A DNA stretch of 64,000 nucleotides, taken from Pectobacterium carotovorum (lineage in GTDB: Bacteria > Pseudomonadota > Gammaproteobacteria > Enterobacterales > Enterobacteriaceae). How positions within the stretch are numbered: the first letter of the stretch is position 1; each line of letters starts with the position of its first letter. Shown here piece by piece: positions 47,652 through 57,458 of this stretch. The stretch lies in contig CP066552.1 in the NCBI GenBank assembly GCA_016415585.1, forward strand, positions 620,001 through 684,000, given 5' to 3'. The translations under genes and the position numbers were made by a program. The notes under the pieces are model-generated. The model worked only from the letters and a program-made list of their open reading frames with translations. It had not been told where the DNA came from and did not search any database.

Positions 47652-49160
47652 TCAGAACGATTGCAATGTACTGATTTTGCCCTGTTGCCAGTTGGTGTCA
47701 GATTGACGCAGTGCCTGACTGATATCTGCAAGGCTGTTGGACGGGAGGGTTTTCGGTAGCAAATCCAGTCCGATCGTTGAGAATATCTGGCCGTAGCTAT
47801 TGCGTAGTTCTGCATAGGCCAGATCTTGACGCAAACTGGCGTTGAGTGCGTTCAGCTCACCTTGAATCAACTGTAGTTCACCGATGCTGTTAGCCTTATA
47901 GCGGTTTCTCAGCTGTTCGACGATTTTAGTGTCAAGATTGCGCAATTCTGAACTAGTTTTATATTGTCGCTGCGCCTCATTGAAGTTGGCTCGGGCGATG
48001 TATAACTGTGCCATAATTGCCAGTGACATCGCCTGGCGCTGAATTTCCGACACGGACTCGTTAGCCTGAGCGGCTTTACGCGCGGCTGGGCCGGACAGCA
48101 GATTGAACAGGTTCCAGGTGGCTTTCACGCCAACGTCAGCCCAGCTGTTGTTGACCAGGAAAGAGTTGCTGTCATAGTGGCCACCTGCGCTGATTTCCAC
48201 GCCGGGCAGCATACGCAGCAGCGCTTTACGGGTTTCAGCGGCATGAATTCGTACCTGATAATCCTGCTCGCGCAGTTCTGGGCGACTGACCAGCGCCGCT
48301 TCTTCCAGCACCTTCACATCGACATTCAGTTGCGGTACGGTTTCGTCACCGCTTTGTGGCAACGCAAGCTTGTAGGCCGTATCCAATGGCAGGTTCATCA
48401 AGGTTGCCAGCTCAGTCTTGGCTAGCGATAATGCGCGACGCTGTTCCTCCAATTGGCGTGTGGCGTCGATCAGCGCGCGTTGGTAACTAAGGACTTCAAT
48501 GGGGTCGCCAATCTGCTGTGACGACATGTGTTCGCTCGCGTCACGCGCAGCGTTGACACGGACGATCAGGCCATCAATCTGTCCCAATAAGCGTTCAGCT
48601 GCCACGGCGCGCCAGTAGGCGGAGCGTACGTCTTGCTGGATGGTGTGCACGACTTTGCGTTTACGCTCTTCGGCAATCCAGCGCTGATCTGATTTTTGCT
48701 GGGCGGTCACGTAGCTGACGCCAAAGTCGAGCACGTTCCACACCATAGTCAGATCGGCTACATCTCGGTCGCGGTCCTGTGAGGTGGAAGGTTCCAGAGA
48801 AGTACGTCCTGTTTCCACGCTGCGGCTACTGGAGGCACTCATATTATTACGCCCCACGTAGCCCGCTGATGCCGCCAGTTTCGGCAACATATCGTAGCGT
48901 GCTAGCTCCACCTGCTGCTGGCTCAGCGCATATTCCATCACTTTTAAGCGTGATTCGAGGTTATATTTCAGTGCACGTGCCATGGCATCATACAGCGTGA
49001 TTGGTGCCGTGACGGGCTCCTGCTGGCTGAACATGGCGACTCGGTCTTGCTGGCTGCGTTGTCCGCTTTCGACCTTGCTGATCGGCTGGGTGGTCACGGC
49101 ACAGCCGCTGGCGGCTAGCACGATGGCGCTAAGGCTAAATAGTTTCCGACCCTTTAACAC
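47652..49160 (-). CDS. TolC-like outer-membrane factor lipoprotein
   Basis: 502 residues from a GTG at 49160, chosen because GAGGAG lies seven bases before it and the product then starts with a tidy lipoprotein signal (LFSLSAIVLAASGC, Cys 20). An ATG at 49187 is the longer option. The rest is the duplicated outer-membrane efflux fold: AMARALKYNLESRLKVMEYALSQQQVELARYDMLPKL in the first repeat and SRPELREQDYQVRIHAAETRKALLRMLPGVEISAG in the second, with long coiled-coil helices. It should form the outer-membrane channel for export of the giant protein encoded 100 bases upstream, probably in one transcript. Confidence 0.92.
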   Translation of the reverse strand: MLKGRKLFSLSAIVLAASGCAVTTQPISKVESGQRSQQDRVAMFSQQEPVTAPITLYDAMARALKYNLESRLKVMEYALSQQQVELARYDMLPKLAASAGYVGRNNMSASSSRSVETGRTSLEPSTSQDRDRDVADLTMVWNVLDFGVSYVTAQQKSDQRWIAEERKRKVVHTIQQDVRSAYWRAVAAERLLGQIDGLIVRVNAARDASEHMSSQQIGDPIEVLSYQRALIDATRQLEEQRRALSLAKTELATLMNLPLDTAYKLALPQSGDETVPQLNVDVKVLEEAALVSRPELREQDYQVRIHAAETRKALLRMLPGVEISAGGHYDSNSFLVNNSWADVGVKATWNLFNLLSGPAARKAAQANESVSEIQRQAMSLAIMAQLYIARANFNEAQRQYKTSSELRNLDTKIVEQLRNRYKANSIGELQLIQGELNALNASLRQDLAYAELRNSYGQIFSTIGLDLLPKTLPSNSLADISQALRQSDTNWQQGKISTLQSF

Positions 49161-49259
49161 GATTCCGCTCCTCGTCATTATCATCATTACCCATGTTATT
49201 CTTGTAATGGTTCTGGTTGTTCTTGCGATCGTCTTACGTATCGCCGCTGCCGCGCAGGG

Positions 49260-52200
49260 TTATCCCTGCTGCTGACCACTTTCCTGCAATGCTTGCTCAA
49301 TGGCTGCAAGACGTTGCTGTTTCGAATCACCTATCTGTTGTAATTGCCGATGCAGCGAGGGCGTAAATGCCACCGAGCGCCCAGTGCCGTCATCAGTGCT
49401 ATTCATTGCGTTACTCGTCCCATTGAGCGGAATATCCTTCCAACTGCCGCCGGAGAAGACCTCCATTGGCGTCAGTGAAGGCAGATAGATCCCTGAGAAC
49501 GTGCTAGCCAGCGATGAGGTGCCGCCTAAAGCGGGATCTTTGCTGAAGCTGGGGAAGGAACCTAGCGTGCTGTCGAAGTTAATGCCAATGCCGCTGGCGG
49601 CTCCACGTCCGAAAGTGCCCGCCATCTGACTCGTTGGGAGGGGGCCTCTCTCGGTGTTCTGGCGTCCGGTAGCAAAAATGGCAGACATCACTGACTTCGG
49701 TGCGCCGTCGTTACCCACGGTGAAACTGCCGAGCGATGGATTGGCAATCAGACCATCCAATGCCGGCAGTGCTATCGTGGCATCCTGCGTAAACAGCTGG
49801 CGTGTATCGCTGGCTGACGGCGTCCGGCCAAGACCGTCGTTGGCTTTGAACTGAGGATCGCCGCTTACAAAACTGCTCGTCACCGTCAGGCCAAAGCTGG
49901 TGCTGATGGACGTATTACTGCCGTCGGTGGCGGTGACCCTGATCACCAAGGTACCGACATCCGCGTTGCCCGGCGTGCCGGAGAAGGTGCCGATGGTCGG
50001 ATCGAAGCGCAGCCAGCTCGGCAGCGGTGATCCGTTGGCGAGGGTGGCGCTGAGCGTCAGCGTGTCACCATCGGGATCGCTAAAGGTGCCGTCAGGCACG
50101 GTAAAGTTGAAGCCACCGCCCTGATCCACGCTTTGCGGCGGGATTGGCGTGGAGACCACAGGGGCATCGTTAACGTTAGTCACCGTCAGGCCAAAGCTGG
50201 TGCTGATGGACGTATTACTGCCGTCAGTGGCCGTGACCCTGATCACCAAGGTACCGACATCTGCATTGCCCGGCGTGCCGGAGAAGGTGCCGATGGTCGG
50301 ATCGAAGCGCAGCCAGCTCGGCAGCGGTGATCCGTTGGCGAGGGTGGCGCTGAGCGTCAGCGTGTCACCATCGGGATCGCTAAAGGTGCCGTCAGGCACG
50401 GTAAAGTTGAAGCCACCACCCTGAGCCACGCTTTGCGGCGGGATTGGCGTGGCGACCATCGGGGCATCGTTAACGTTAGTCACCGTCAGGCCAAAGCTGG
50501 TGCTGATGGACGTATTACTGCCGTCGGTGGCCGTGACCCTGATCACCAAGGTACCGACATCTGCATTGCCCGGCGTGCCGGAGAAGGTGCCGATGGTCGG
50601 ATCGAAGCGCAGCCAGCTCGGCAGCGGTGACCCGTTGGCGAGGGTGGCGCTCAGCGTCAGCGTGTCACCATCGGGATCGCTAAAGGTGCCGTCAGGCACG
50701 GTAAAGTTGAAGCCACCACCCTGAGCTACGCTTTGCGGCGGGATTGGCGTGGCGACCACGGGTGCATCGTTGGTGTTAGTTACCGTCAGACCAAAGCTGG
50801 TGCTGATGGACGTATTACTGCCGTCGGTGGCCGTGACCCTGATCACCAAGGTACCGACATCTGCATTGCCCGGTGTGCCGGAGAAGGTGCCGATAGCAGG
50901 ATCGAAGCGTAACCAGTTTGGCAGCGGCGACCCGTTGGCGAGGGTGGCGCTCAGCGTCAGCGTGTCACCATCGGGATCGCTAAAGGTGCCGTCAGGCACG
51001 GTAAAGTTGAAGCCACCCCCCTGAGCCACGTTTTGCGGCGGGATTGGCGTGGAGACCACTGGGGCATCGTTAACGTTGGTAACGGTCAGGCCAAAGGTGG
51101 TGCTGACCGAGGCGTTGCTGCCGTCGGTGGCGGTGACCTTGATGGTCAGGCTACCCACATCCCCATTGGCCGGTGTGCCGGAGAAGGTGCCGGTAGCTGG
51201 GTTAAACGACAGCCAGGATGGCAACGCGGTGCCGTCCGCCAGCGTGGCACTGAGCGTCAGCGTATCGCCATCCGGATCAGTAAAGGTGCCTGCGGGAACG
51301 GTGACATTCAGGTTGCCACCTTGTGCAATGCTCTGCGCGGCAATCGTGCCGGAGACCACTGGGGCATCGTTAACGTTGGTAACGGTCAGGCCAAAGGTGG
51401 TGCTGACCGAGGCGTTGCTGCCGTCGGTGGCGGTGACCTTGATGGTCAGGCTGCCCACATCCCCATTAGCCGGTGTGCCGGAGAAGGTGCCAGTAGCTGG
51501 GTTAAACGACAGCCAGGCTGGCAACGCGGTGCCGTCCGCCAGCGTGGCACTGAGCGTCAGCGTATCGCCGTCAGGGTCAGTAAAGGTGCCTGCGGGAACG
51601 GTGACATTCAGGTTGCCACCTTGTGCAATGCTCTGCGCGGCAATCGTGCCGGAGACCACCGGGGCTTCATTAACGTTGGTGACCGTCAAACTAAAGGTGG
51701 TGCTGACCGAGGCGCTGCTGCCGTCGGTGGCGGTGACTTTGATGGTCAGGTTGCCAATATCACCACTGGCGGGAGTGCCAGAGAAGGTGCCCGTGGCTGG
51801 GTTAAACGACAGCCAGGATGGCAGCGCGGTGCCGTCCGCCAGCGTGGCACTGAGCGTCAGGGGATCGCCATCCGGATCGGTAAAGGTGCCGGCGGGTACG
51901 GTGACATTCAGGCTGCCATCCTGCGCGACACTTTGCGCGGGGATCGGCGTGGCGACGACAGGTGCATCGTTGACGTTGGTGACGGTCAGGCCAAAGGTGG
52001 TGCTGACCGAAGCATTGCTGCCGTCGGTGGCGGTGACCTTGATGGTCAGGCTGCCCACATCCCCATTGGCTGGTGTGCCGGAGAAGGTGCCAGTGGCCGG
52101 GTTAAACGACAGCCAGGCTGGCAACGCCGTGCCGTCCGCCAGCGTGGCGCTGAGGGTCAGGGTATCGCCATCGGGATCGGTAAAGGTGCCTGCGGGCACG

Positions 52201-55200
52201 GTGAAACTCAGGCTGCCATCCTGCGCGACACTTTGCGCGGGGATCGGCGTGGCGACGACAGGTGCATCGTTGACGTTGGTGACGGTCAGGCCAAAGGTGG
52301 TGCTGACCGAGGCGTTGCTGCCGTCGGTGGCAGTGACTTTGATGGTCAGGCTGCCCACATCCCCATTGTCTGGTGTGCCAGTGAAGGTGCCGGTGGCCGG
52401 GTTAAACGACAGCCAGGCTGGCAGCGCCGTGCTGTCCGCCAGCGTGGCACTGAGCGTCAGGGTATCGCCCGCGTCCACATCGGTAAAAAGTCCCGACGGG
52501 AGCGTGAAGTTCAGGCCGCTGTCCTGCGCAACACTCTGTGGCGGAACGGTGCCGGAGACCACTGGGGCATCGTTGACGTTGGTGACGGTCAGGCCAAAGG
52601 TGGTGCTGACCGAGGCGTTGCTGCCGTCGGTGGCAGTGACTTTGATGGTCAGGCTGCCCACATCCCCATTGGCTGGTGTGCCAGTGAAGGTGCCGGTGGC
52701 CGGGTTAAACGACAGCCAGGATGGCAGCGGGGTGCCGTCCGCCAGCGTGGCACTGAGCGTCAGGGTATCGCCATCCGGATCGGTAAAGGTGCCGGCGGGT
52801 AAGGTGACATTCAGAGTGTCCCCTTGTGCAATGCTCTGCGCGGCAATCGTGCCGGACACTACCGGAGACGCGTTGTTACTCGCAGTCAATGTCAAGGTAG
52901 AGGTTGCGGTGCTACTGGCATCATCATTGGCCGTTACCGATACGGTCCGATTTCCTGCCGTTGGCGTAGCGGCTACGTTGGCATACACAATGGCACGTAG
53001 CGCGATCTGGAAGGCTTCCTGCGTCGCACCGCCTGTCAGCGTCAGCGTCTGGCTACCATTACCGGTTACGTTGATGCCGGCAGCATGGGCAGCGAGCAAT
53101 GCCTGCCGTGAAAGGGATAAGGACTCACTGCTACCGTCTGTCGTTCCTGCCAAATTGAGCGTCAGCGTCCAGAGGCGGGAATCCCCGTCGGTTTGACTCA
53201 GGGTTGCTAAGGCATCCGTCACGGAAATACCCGTAGCGGCGGCGGCGGCGGGTACCGTCGTGGAGTAATTATTGCCTGTGGTGCTGCCATTCAAATCGAC
53301 CTGCGGGGCGGTACCCGCAGCAAACTGCGATTCATAAGCGCCAATATCAACGGAGCCTTGCCGTACCCGATCCAAGCCGCGCACATCTGTCTCACCTGTA
53401 ACATAGAAACGGTTGCCTTGATTAATCGCATTGCTGGCCGTGGCGGCCAGTCGCGGATCAGATGACGATACCTGATCCATGCTGCCACTCAGGATGTTGT
53501 TGCCGCCGTACAGGGTGTAGCTGCCGCCGGATGGTTGTCCCGTTGGGGTGTAGGCGACAATATCCTGACTGGTGCCGGTGATGATGGAATTGCGCACGCT
53601 GGCGACCCAACTGAGGGCATTATTGATAAATTCGAAGACGATGCCGTTGTCCTGCCCGGTAATGGTGGTGTTGATCAGGCTGATGTGGGTGCTGGTGGGG
53701 TTACCCTGATTCCCGGTTAACCACAACCCACTGATACCGAAGGTGCTGCCTGCCGGGTTAATACCGGTATTGTTGGTGATGGCGGAATTGGTGATCGACA
53801 GGGACACTGTTTGCTGGGTACTGGACACAAACAGTCTGATCACCCCTTCATTCAAATTGCCAATCATCAGGTTGTCGTGAATATTCACCCGGTCAAAATC
53901 GAAGTTGTAGCTGCCGGGGGCAATGTTAAACAGGTCGAAGACGCCATTGCCGAACATGGTGTCACGGTTGCCTGAAATATCCACGTTGTACAGCCGGAAG
54001 TTGACATCGCTGGCACTGTAGCTGATCCCAAACACGCCGCCGGTGTCGGTACTGTAATCGGTGGTGAAATTGGTCAGTGTCAGGTTTTGGATGGCCAGGG
54101 TGATCGACCCGGTAACGATTTGAAAACCGGAATAGCCGCCACCGTTCAGGGTGAAACTCTGGCCGTCAATCAGTACGCTGTCGGTCGGCGATAGCAGCGA
54201 ACTGGCCAGCGTCACGTCGGTCTGGAACACAATACGGTCGATACCCGCCGTGGCATTCGCCCAATGCAGGGCTTCACGCAGACTGAGCCCGCCGCCGTCA
54301 TTGGCATCTTCTTGCACCGAACTGCCAAAAGTTGCATCGTCGCCGATATCATCCCCGGCGGTGACAAACAAGGCGCTGTTGCTGGCAAGCACGTTGACGT
54401 TTGAGGTCAGGTTGAGTGCTGTGCTGTTGTTACTGCTGCCATTGTCGCTGACGGCGCTTAGGGTGACTGCACGCGTAGCTGCGGTGGCGGTGGTGCTGGT
54501 ATTGCCGTAGCGCAAGCCATCCACCAGCCCGGCTACCTCACTGTTACTGGCGCTCATGCCGTTCAGTTGCAGAGTGACGGTGTTGCCGACGCGCGTCACG
54601 CTGTAGCTGCCGATGCCGGTCAGCGTGCCGCTGCTGTTGGAGCTCAGGTTGATATTGTTGCCGCCAACGTTGATAAATTCGCCGCTGTCGGTGACATTGG
54701 AAACAGTCAATGTCAGCGAACTGAAGGTCTGGCCGCTGTCGTTGGTATTGGCGCTGACGCCGCTGAACAGATCAATCGAGCCGGCCATGCCGCCGATAAA
54801 TACCGGGTTGCTGCCAGTGGCGCTGAGTGTCGGCGCTGTGCCCGCGCTGGTCGTGGTGGCATCAACCTTAACTACACTGACCGTATTATTACCTGCACTG
54901 TCCCTCGCCACCACATACACATCATACGCAGTGCTGGCGGCAAGGCCGGCCAAGGTAAAGCTAAAGTTGAATGGCGAAGAACCCAGCACCTGGCTGCCGG
55001 AGGCGGTGGCGCTGCTGCCTGTGGCGGTTTGTCCAGCGATCACTTGCGTCGCGGTTGGAGCACTGGCACCGTCAGCCACCACCACATAATACACATTGCC
55101 AGTTTCAGTGAGGCTGCCGCTTAGGTTAAAACCGCCCACGGTGGCGTTGGAGACGCTGGGTGACTGGTCAAACGTGGGGGCGATATCATCCACCACCACC

Positions 55201-57134
55201 AATGACACCACTTTGTCATAGGTAGCGGCACCATCAGATACCTGTAGGCGTACCGAGTAGGTACCCGCTGCCATGCCAGTGGCGTTGACTGCTTTTAGGG
55301 TGTTGCCGCTAATGGTGAACAGCGCGTTATCGGTACTGCCGCTGCCACTCACCAGACTGTAGGTAAACACCGAGGAATCCACATCGGTCGCCGTCAGGGT
55401 GGCAACAGTGCCGTTGCTGCCGAGCGATTGCGCAAAGGTGGTGGCAGAGAGCGTAATATCGGTCGGTGCATCGTTCACCGGCACCACGGTGATGGCGCTG
55501 CTGATATTCGGCGCAACGGTATTGTTGCTGGCACCGGAATCGGTCAGTTGCGTCAGTGTCACCGTGCGTGTGGCATTGCCGGGGTTGTCGCTGCTGTTGC
55601 CATACGTCATGCCGGACAACAGGCTGCCCATGTCGCTGTTACTCAGCGTCGCACCCGTGATGCTGACCGTAGCAATCCCGCCGCTCAGGCTAACGCTGGC
55701 GGAGCCATAGCCACTGCCGAGCGAGACACTGTTACCATTGCTCAGCGCCACATTGATGCCATGAAGGGTCAGGTATTCGGTGCTACCCGCTACGTTGCTG
55801 ACGGTAAATACCGCACTGGCAAAGGTCTGCCCTGTGTCATTAGTGTCGACGCTGATGCCGGTAAACACACCCACCGCTGCGCCGTTCTCGGTATAGGTGG
55901 GGTTGGCCCCGGTGGCGACCACGCTAGGCGCCGTATCGGTACTGCCGCCGGTATTGGTAGAGGTAAAATGCCACACCAGTACGCCATTTCCTCCTGTCTC
56001 GTTGGTGTCGATATGGAAGGTGATCGTCTTACCACTGACGCTGGCAGAAATGTCTGCGACACTGGTGGTCGCTGAATTGTCTTTGGTGATCGAGGTGATG
56101 GCGAGCAATGTACCGCCGGAAAAGGTAAAATCAAACGAAGTCAGTCCGTCGCTGACGTAGATGCCATTGCGGATGGTCATGGTGATGGTGGAGGTGGTGG
56201 GATTGATATCGGCGTACCAGTTAGAACTGTCGACATCAAACGCGCCATCAAGAAACAGTTCAACGCCAGCGCCGACCGTGCCGGTGGCATAAGACGTATT
56301 GCCAATCATTAAATCCACTGTGGTACCGCTGACATCAAGCGTATGCCGATAACTGTCGATATGTATTGCGCTGGTTTCGATACTACCGCTGTGGCTTTCC
56401 AGCGTCCAGTTACCGCCCAGCGCACTGGCTCCCGTGGTATCGTCCGAGGCGGCAACATCCGCACTGGTCAGTTGTGCCAGCAAGGTGACAAAACTTTGTC
56501 CCGATTCTTGCGCTATATCACAGCCATAAATCATCAGGTCGCCCGAGTCGGTTAGCGCGGCACCTAAGGTGGCTAAATCGGCGGAACGTGTGCTGGCGGT
56601 GGTGCTATCCAGTTTCAGGCTACCTAGCTGAATTTCCCCTTCTGCGCCGTGGCTGAGAATGTGGATCGCGTCATAGCCATTGTGGTTCTGCGCCCACTGT
56701 GCCAGTTGGCTGAGGCCATCCTTACTGCCATCAAATAGTTCAACCTCAATACTGCTCGGCACATTGTTCACCAGCGTTTGATAATCGGTGAGCGAGGTAT
56801 CGATAAACACCACTTCTTTGCGTGGTGCTTCACCGGCGACGGCAATATCGCTGGTGGTATCATCCGATGTAATGCTGTGATCGCCTTGCCCATTTTGTGT
56901 TTGATCGTTGTTATGGGTCTGCGAGTCATCCGTCGTGTGCGCCGTGCTGTTGGCCGTCTGTGCCGCCTCACTGGAGTTCTGTGCCGCATCGGCCTGCGTG
57001 GCGGTGGCGACTACCGCACCGTCAAACATCATGCGTGCCTCCAGAGCGAACCCGAGTGGCGTTGATGAAGTCGCGTCAGCCGCAGTAGTGTGGTGGCGAG
57101 GTGTGCGTAACGTTGCGAAAAGGCGCCGAAGCAT
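49260..57134 (-). CDS. Giant multi-repeat surface/secreted protein with DUF4347 domain
   Basis: 2624 residues; GGGAGTAAGG precedes the ATG. No Sec signal: a basic N-terminus is followed by LEARMMFDGA, a variant of the LEPR-x-LL motif of large exported proteins. DUF4347 ~106-266 (EVVFIDTSLTDYQTLV ... IHILSHGAEGEIQLG ... LMIYGCDIAQ). Then cadherin-like and Ca-binding-like modules; a CSLREA-type segment (GGLSLREALHWANA, ~950) opening a beta-helix that closes with DIGAYES (~1268); ten ~100-residue Ig/cadherin-like repeats (~1422-2420); and a ~200-residue Gly/Ser-rich tail without RTX nonapeptides. Probably an adhesin or biofilm protein exported through the adaptor/OMF system around it. Repeats and lack of a signal fit a type I-like route. 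Confidence 0.92.
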   Translation of the reverse strand: MLRRLFATLRTPRHHTTAADATSSTPLGFALEARMMFDGAVVATATQADAAQNSSEAAQTANSTAHTTDDSQTHNNDQTQNGQGDHSITSDDTTSDIAVAGEAPRKEVVFIDTSLTDYQTLVNNVPSSIEVELFDGSKDGLSQLAQWAQNHNGYDAIHILSHGAEGEIQLGSLKLDSTTASTRSADLATLGAALTDSGDLMIYGCDIAQESGQSFVTLLAQLTSADVAASDDTTGASALGGNWTLESHSGSIETSAIHIDSYRHTLDVSGTTVDLMIGNTSYATGTVGAGVELFLDGAFDVDSSNWYADINPTTSTITMTIRNGIYVSDGLTSFDFTFSGGTLLAITSITKDNSATTSVADISASVSGKTITFHIDTNETGGNGVLVWHFTSTNTGGSTDTAPSVVATGANPTYTENGAAVGVFTGISVDTNDTGQTFASAVFTVSNVAGSTEYLTLHGINVALSNGNSVSLGSGYGSASVSLSGGIATVSITGATLSNSDMGSLLSGMTYGNSSDNPGNATRTVTLTQLTDSGASNNTVAPNISSAITVVPVNDAPTDITLSATTFAQSLGSNGTVATLTATDVDSSVFTYSLVSGSGSTDNALFTISGNTLKAVNATGMAAGTYSVRLQVSDGAATYDKVVSLVVVDDIAPTFDQSPSVSNATVGGFNLSGSLTETGNVYYVVVADGASAPTATQVIAGQTATGSSATASGSQVLGSSPFNFSFTLAGLAASTAYDVYVVARDSAGNNTVSVVKVDATTTSAGTAPTLSATGSNPVFIGGMAGSIDLFSGVSANTNDSGQTFSSLTLTVSNVTDSGEFINVGGNNINLSSNSSGTLTGIGSYSVTRVGNTVTLQLNGMSASNSEVAGLVDGLRYGNTSTTATAATRAVTLSAVSDNGSSNNSTALNLTSNVNVLASNSALFVTAGDDIGDDATFGSSVQEDANDGGGLSLREALHWANATAGIDRIVFQTDVTLASSLLSPTDSVLIDGQSFTLNGGGYSGFQIVTGSITLAIQNLTLTNFTTDYSTDTGGVFGISYSASDVNFRLYNVDISGNRDTMFGNGVFDLFNIAPGSYNFDFDRVNIHDNLMIGNLNEGVIRLFVSSTQQTVSLSITNSAITNNTGINPAGSTFGISGLWLTGNQGNPTSTHISLINTTITGQDNGIVFEFINNALSWVASVRNSIITGTSQDIVAYTPTGQPSGGSYTLYGGNNILSGSMDQVSSSDPRLAATASNAINQGNRFYVTGETDVRGLDRVRQGSVDIGAYESQFAAGTAPQVDLNGSTTGNNYSTTVPAAAAATGISVTDALATLSQTDGDSRLWTLTLNLAGTTDGSSESLSLSRQALLAAHAAGINVTGNGSQTLTLTGGATQEAFQIALRAIVYANVAATPTAGNRTVSVTANDDASSTATSTLTLTASNNASPVVSGTIAAQSIAQGDTLNVTLPAGTFTDPDGDTLTLSATLADGTPLPSWLSFNPATGTFTGTPANGDVGSLTIKVTATDGSNASVSTTFGLTVTNVNDAPVVSGTVPPQSVAQDSGLNFTLPSGLFTDVDAGDTLTLSATLADSTALPAWLSFNPATGTFTGTPDNGDVGSLTIKVTATDGSNASVSTTFGLTVTNVNDAPVVATPIPAQSVAQDGSLSFTVPAGTFTDPDGDTLTLSATLADGTALPAWLSFNPATGTFSGTPANGDVGSLTIKVTATDGSNASVSTTFGLTVTNVNDAPVVATPIPAQSVAQDGSLNVTVPAGTFTDPDGDPLTLSATLADGTALPSWLSFNPATGTFSGTPASGDIGNLTIKVTATDGSSASVSTTFSLTVTNVNEAPVVSGTIAAQSIAQGGNLNVTVPAGTFTDPDGDTLTLSATLADGTALPAWLSFNPATGTFSGTPANGDVGSLTIKVTATDGSNASVSTTFGLTVTNVNDAPVVSGTIAAQSIAQGGNLNVTVPAGTFTDPDGDTLTLSATLADGTALPSWLSFNPATGTFSGTPANGDVGSLTIKVTATDGSNASVSTTFGLTVTNVNDAPVVSTPIPPQNVAQGGGFNFTVPDGTFSDPDGDTLTLSATLANGSPLPNWLRFDPAIGTFSGTPGNADVGTLVIRVTATDGSNTSISTSFGLTVTNTNDAPVVATPIPPQSVAQGGGFNFTVPDGTFSDPDGDTLTLSATLANGSPLPSWLRFDPTIGTFSGTPGNADVGTLVIRVTATDGSNTSISTSFGLTVTNVNDAPMVATPIPPQSVAQGGGFNFTVPDGTFSDPDGDTLTLSATLANGSPLPSWLRFDPTIGTFSGTPGNADVGTLVIRVTATDGSNTSISTSFGLTVTNVNDAPVVSTPIPPQSVDQGGGFNFTVPDGTFSDPDGDTLTLSATLANGSPLPSWLRFDPTIGTFSGTPGNADVGTLVIRVTATDGSNTSISTSFGLTVTSSFVSGDPQFKANDGLGRTPSASDTRQLFTQDATIALPALDGLIANPSLGSFTVGNDGAPKSVMSAIFATGRQNTERGPLPTSQMAGTFGRGAASGIGINFDSTLGSFPSFSKDPALGGTSSLASTFSGIYLPSLTPMEVFSGGSWKDIPLNGTSNAMNSTDDGTGRSVAFTPSLHRQLQQIGDSKQQRLAAIEQALQESGQQQG
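49877..52870 (-). repeat. Ten tandem ~300-bp repeats within the giant protein gene
   Basis: Each unit encodes about 100 residues running from APVV to VTNVND with FTDPDGDTLTLSATL, WLSFNPATGTFSGTP and VTATDGSN in between (He_PIG/dystroglycan cadherin-like). One unit (52270-52572) is 303 bases because of an extra residue (DVDAGDTL). The four 3' units (49877-51068) form one near-identical subgroup (SDPDGDTL, WLRFDP) and the six others a second subgroup, so two rounds of expansion are recorded. Copy number is likely unstable by recombination. Confidence 0.93.
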
Positions 57135-57458
57135 AGGCCTTACTCCCGATAATCATATTTGTTACATGGCTGCTTATGTGAAAACAGCGGGATTACATTG
57201 CTGGGAGACGGAAAACCTCATGTGGCGAAAGTGTAATGAAACTATGGCGACATGATTGTTTTGTTGTCTGTCTGTAAATTTAAGTTAAAAGTTGAATATT
57301 GAAAATATTAATATTGCAACCATTAAATAATAATTTAATTGATTTTTGAGATTTTTCCTGAAAGTTCGGTTTTGGACGATTTCTTTCTCGCGATAAATAA
57401 CCGGTACCGATCGTCGGCAATACAGTAATCAGTACCGGCTTACCCCGTAAGTGTCTGA
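57135..57458. other. AT-rich 324-base gap upstream of the giant gene
   Basis: No gene. Very AT-rich (for example TTAATATTGCAACCATTAAA and following), with oligo-T/A runs typical of H-NS-bound or promoter DNA. It may hold a separate promoter for the giant protein and OMF genes; I cannot mark a single -10/-35 with confidence. Confidence 0.4.

Noticed and set aside
49877..52870. Regular repeats considered as CRISPR or rRNA-like arrays
   Set aside because: The unit is 300 bp, in frame and protein coding with no spacers; it encodes Ig/cadherin-like domains.
51033..53196. Long open frames (589 and 715 codons) on the plus strand opposite the giant repeat gene
   Set aside because: They follow the 300-bp repeat of the real minus-strand gene, have repetitive Val/Ser/Pro- or Arg/Gly-rich products and no ribosome sites; they are mirror frames of a biased codon pattern.
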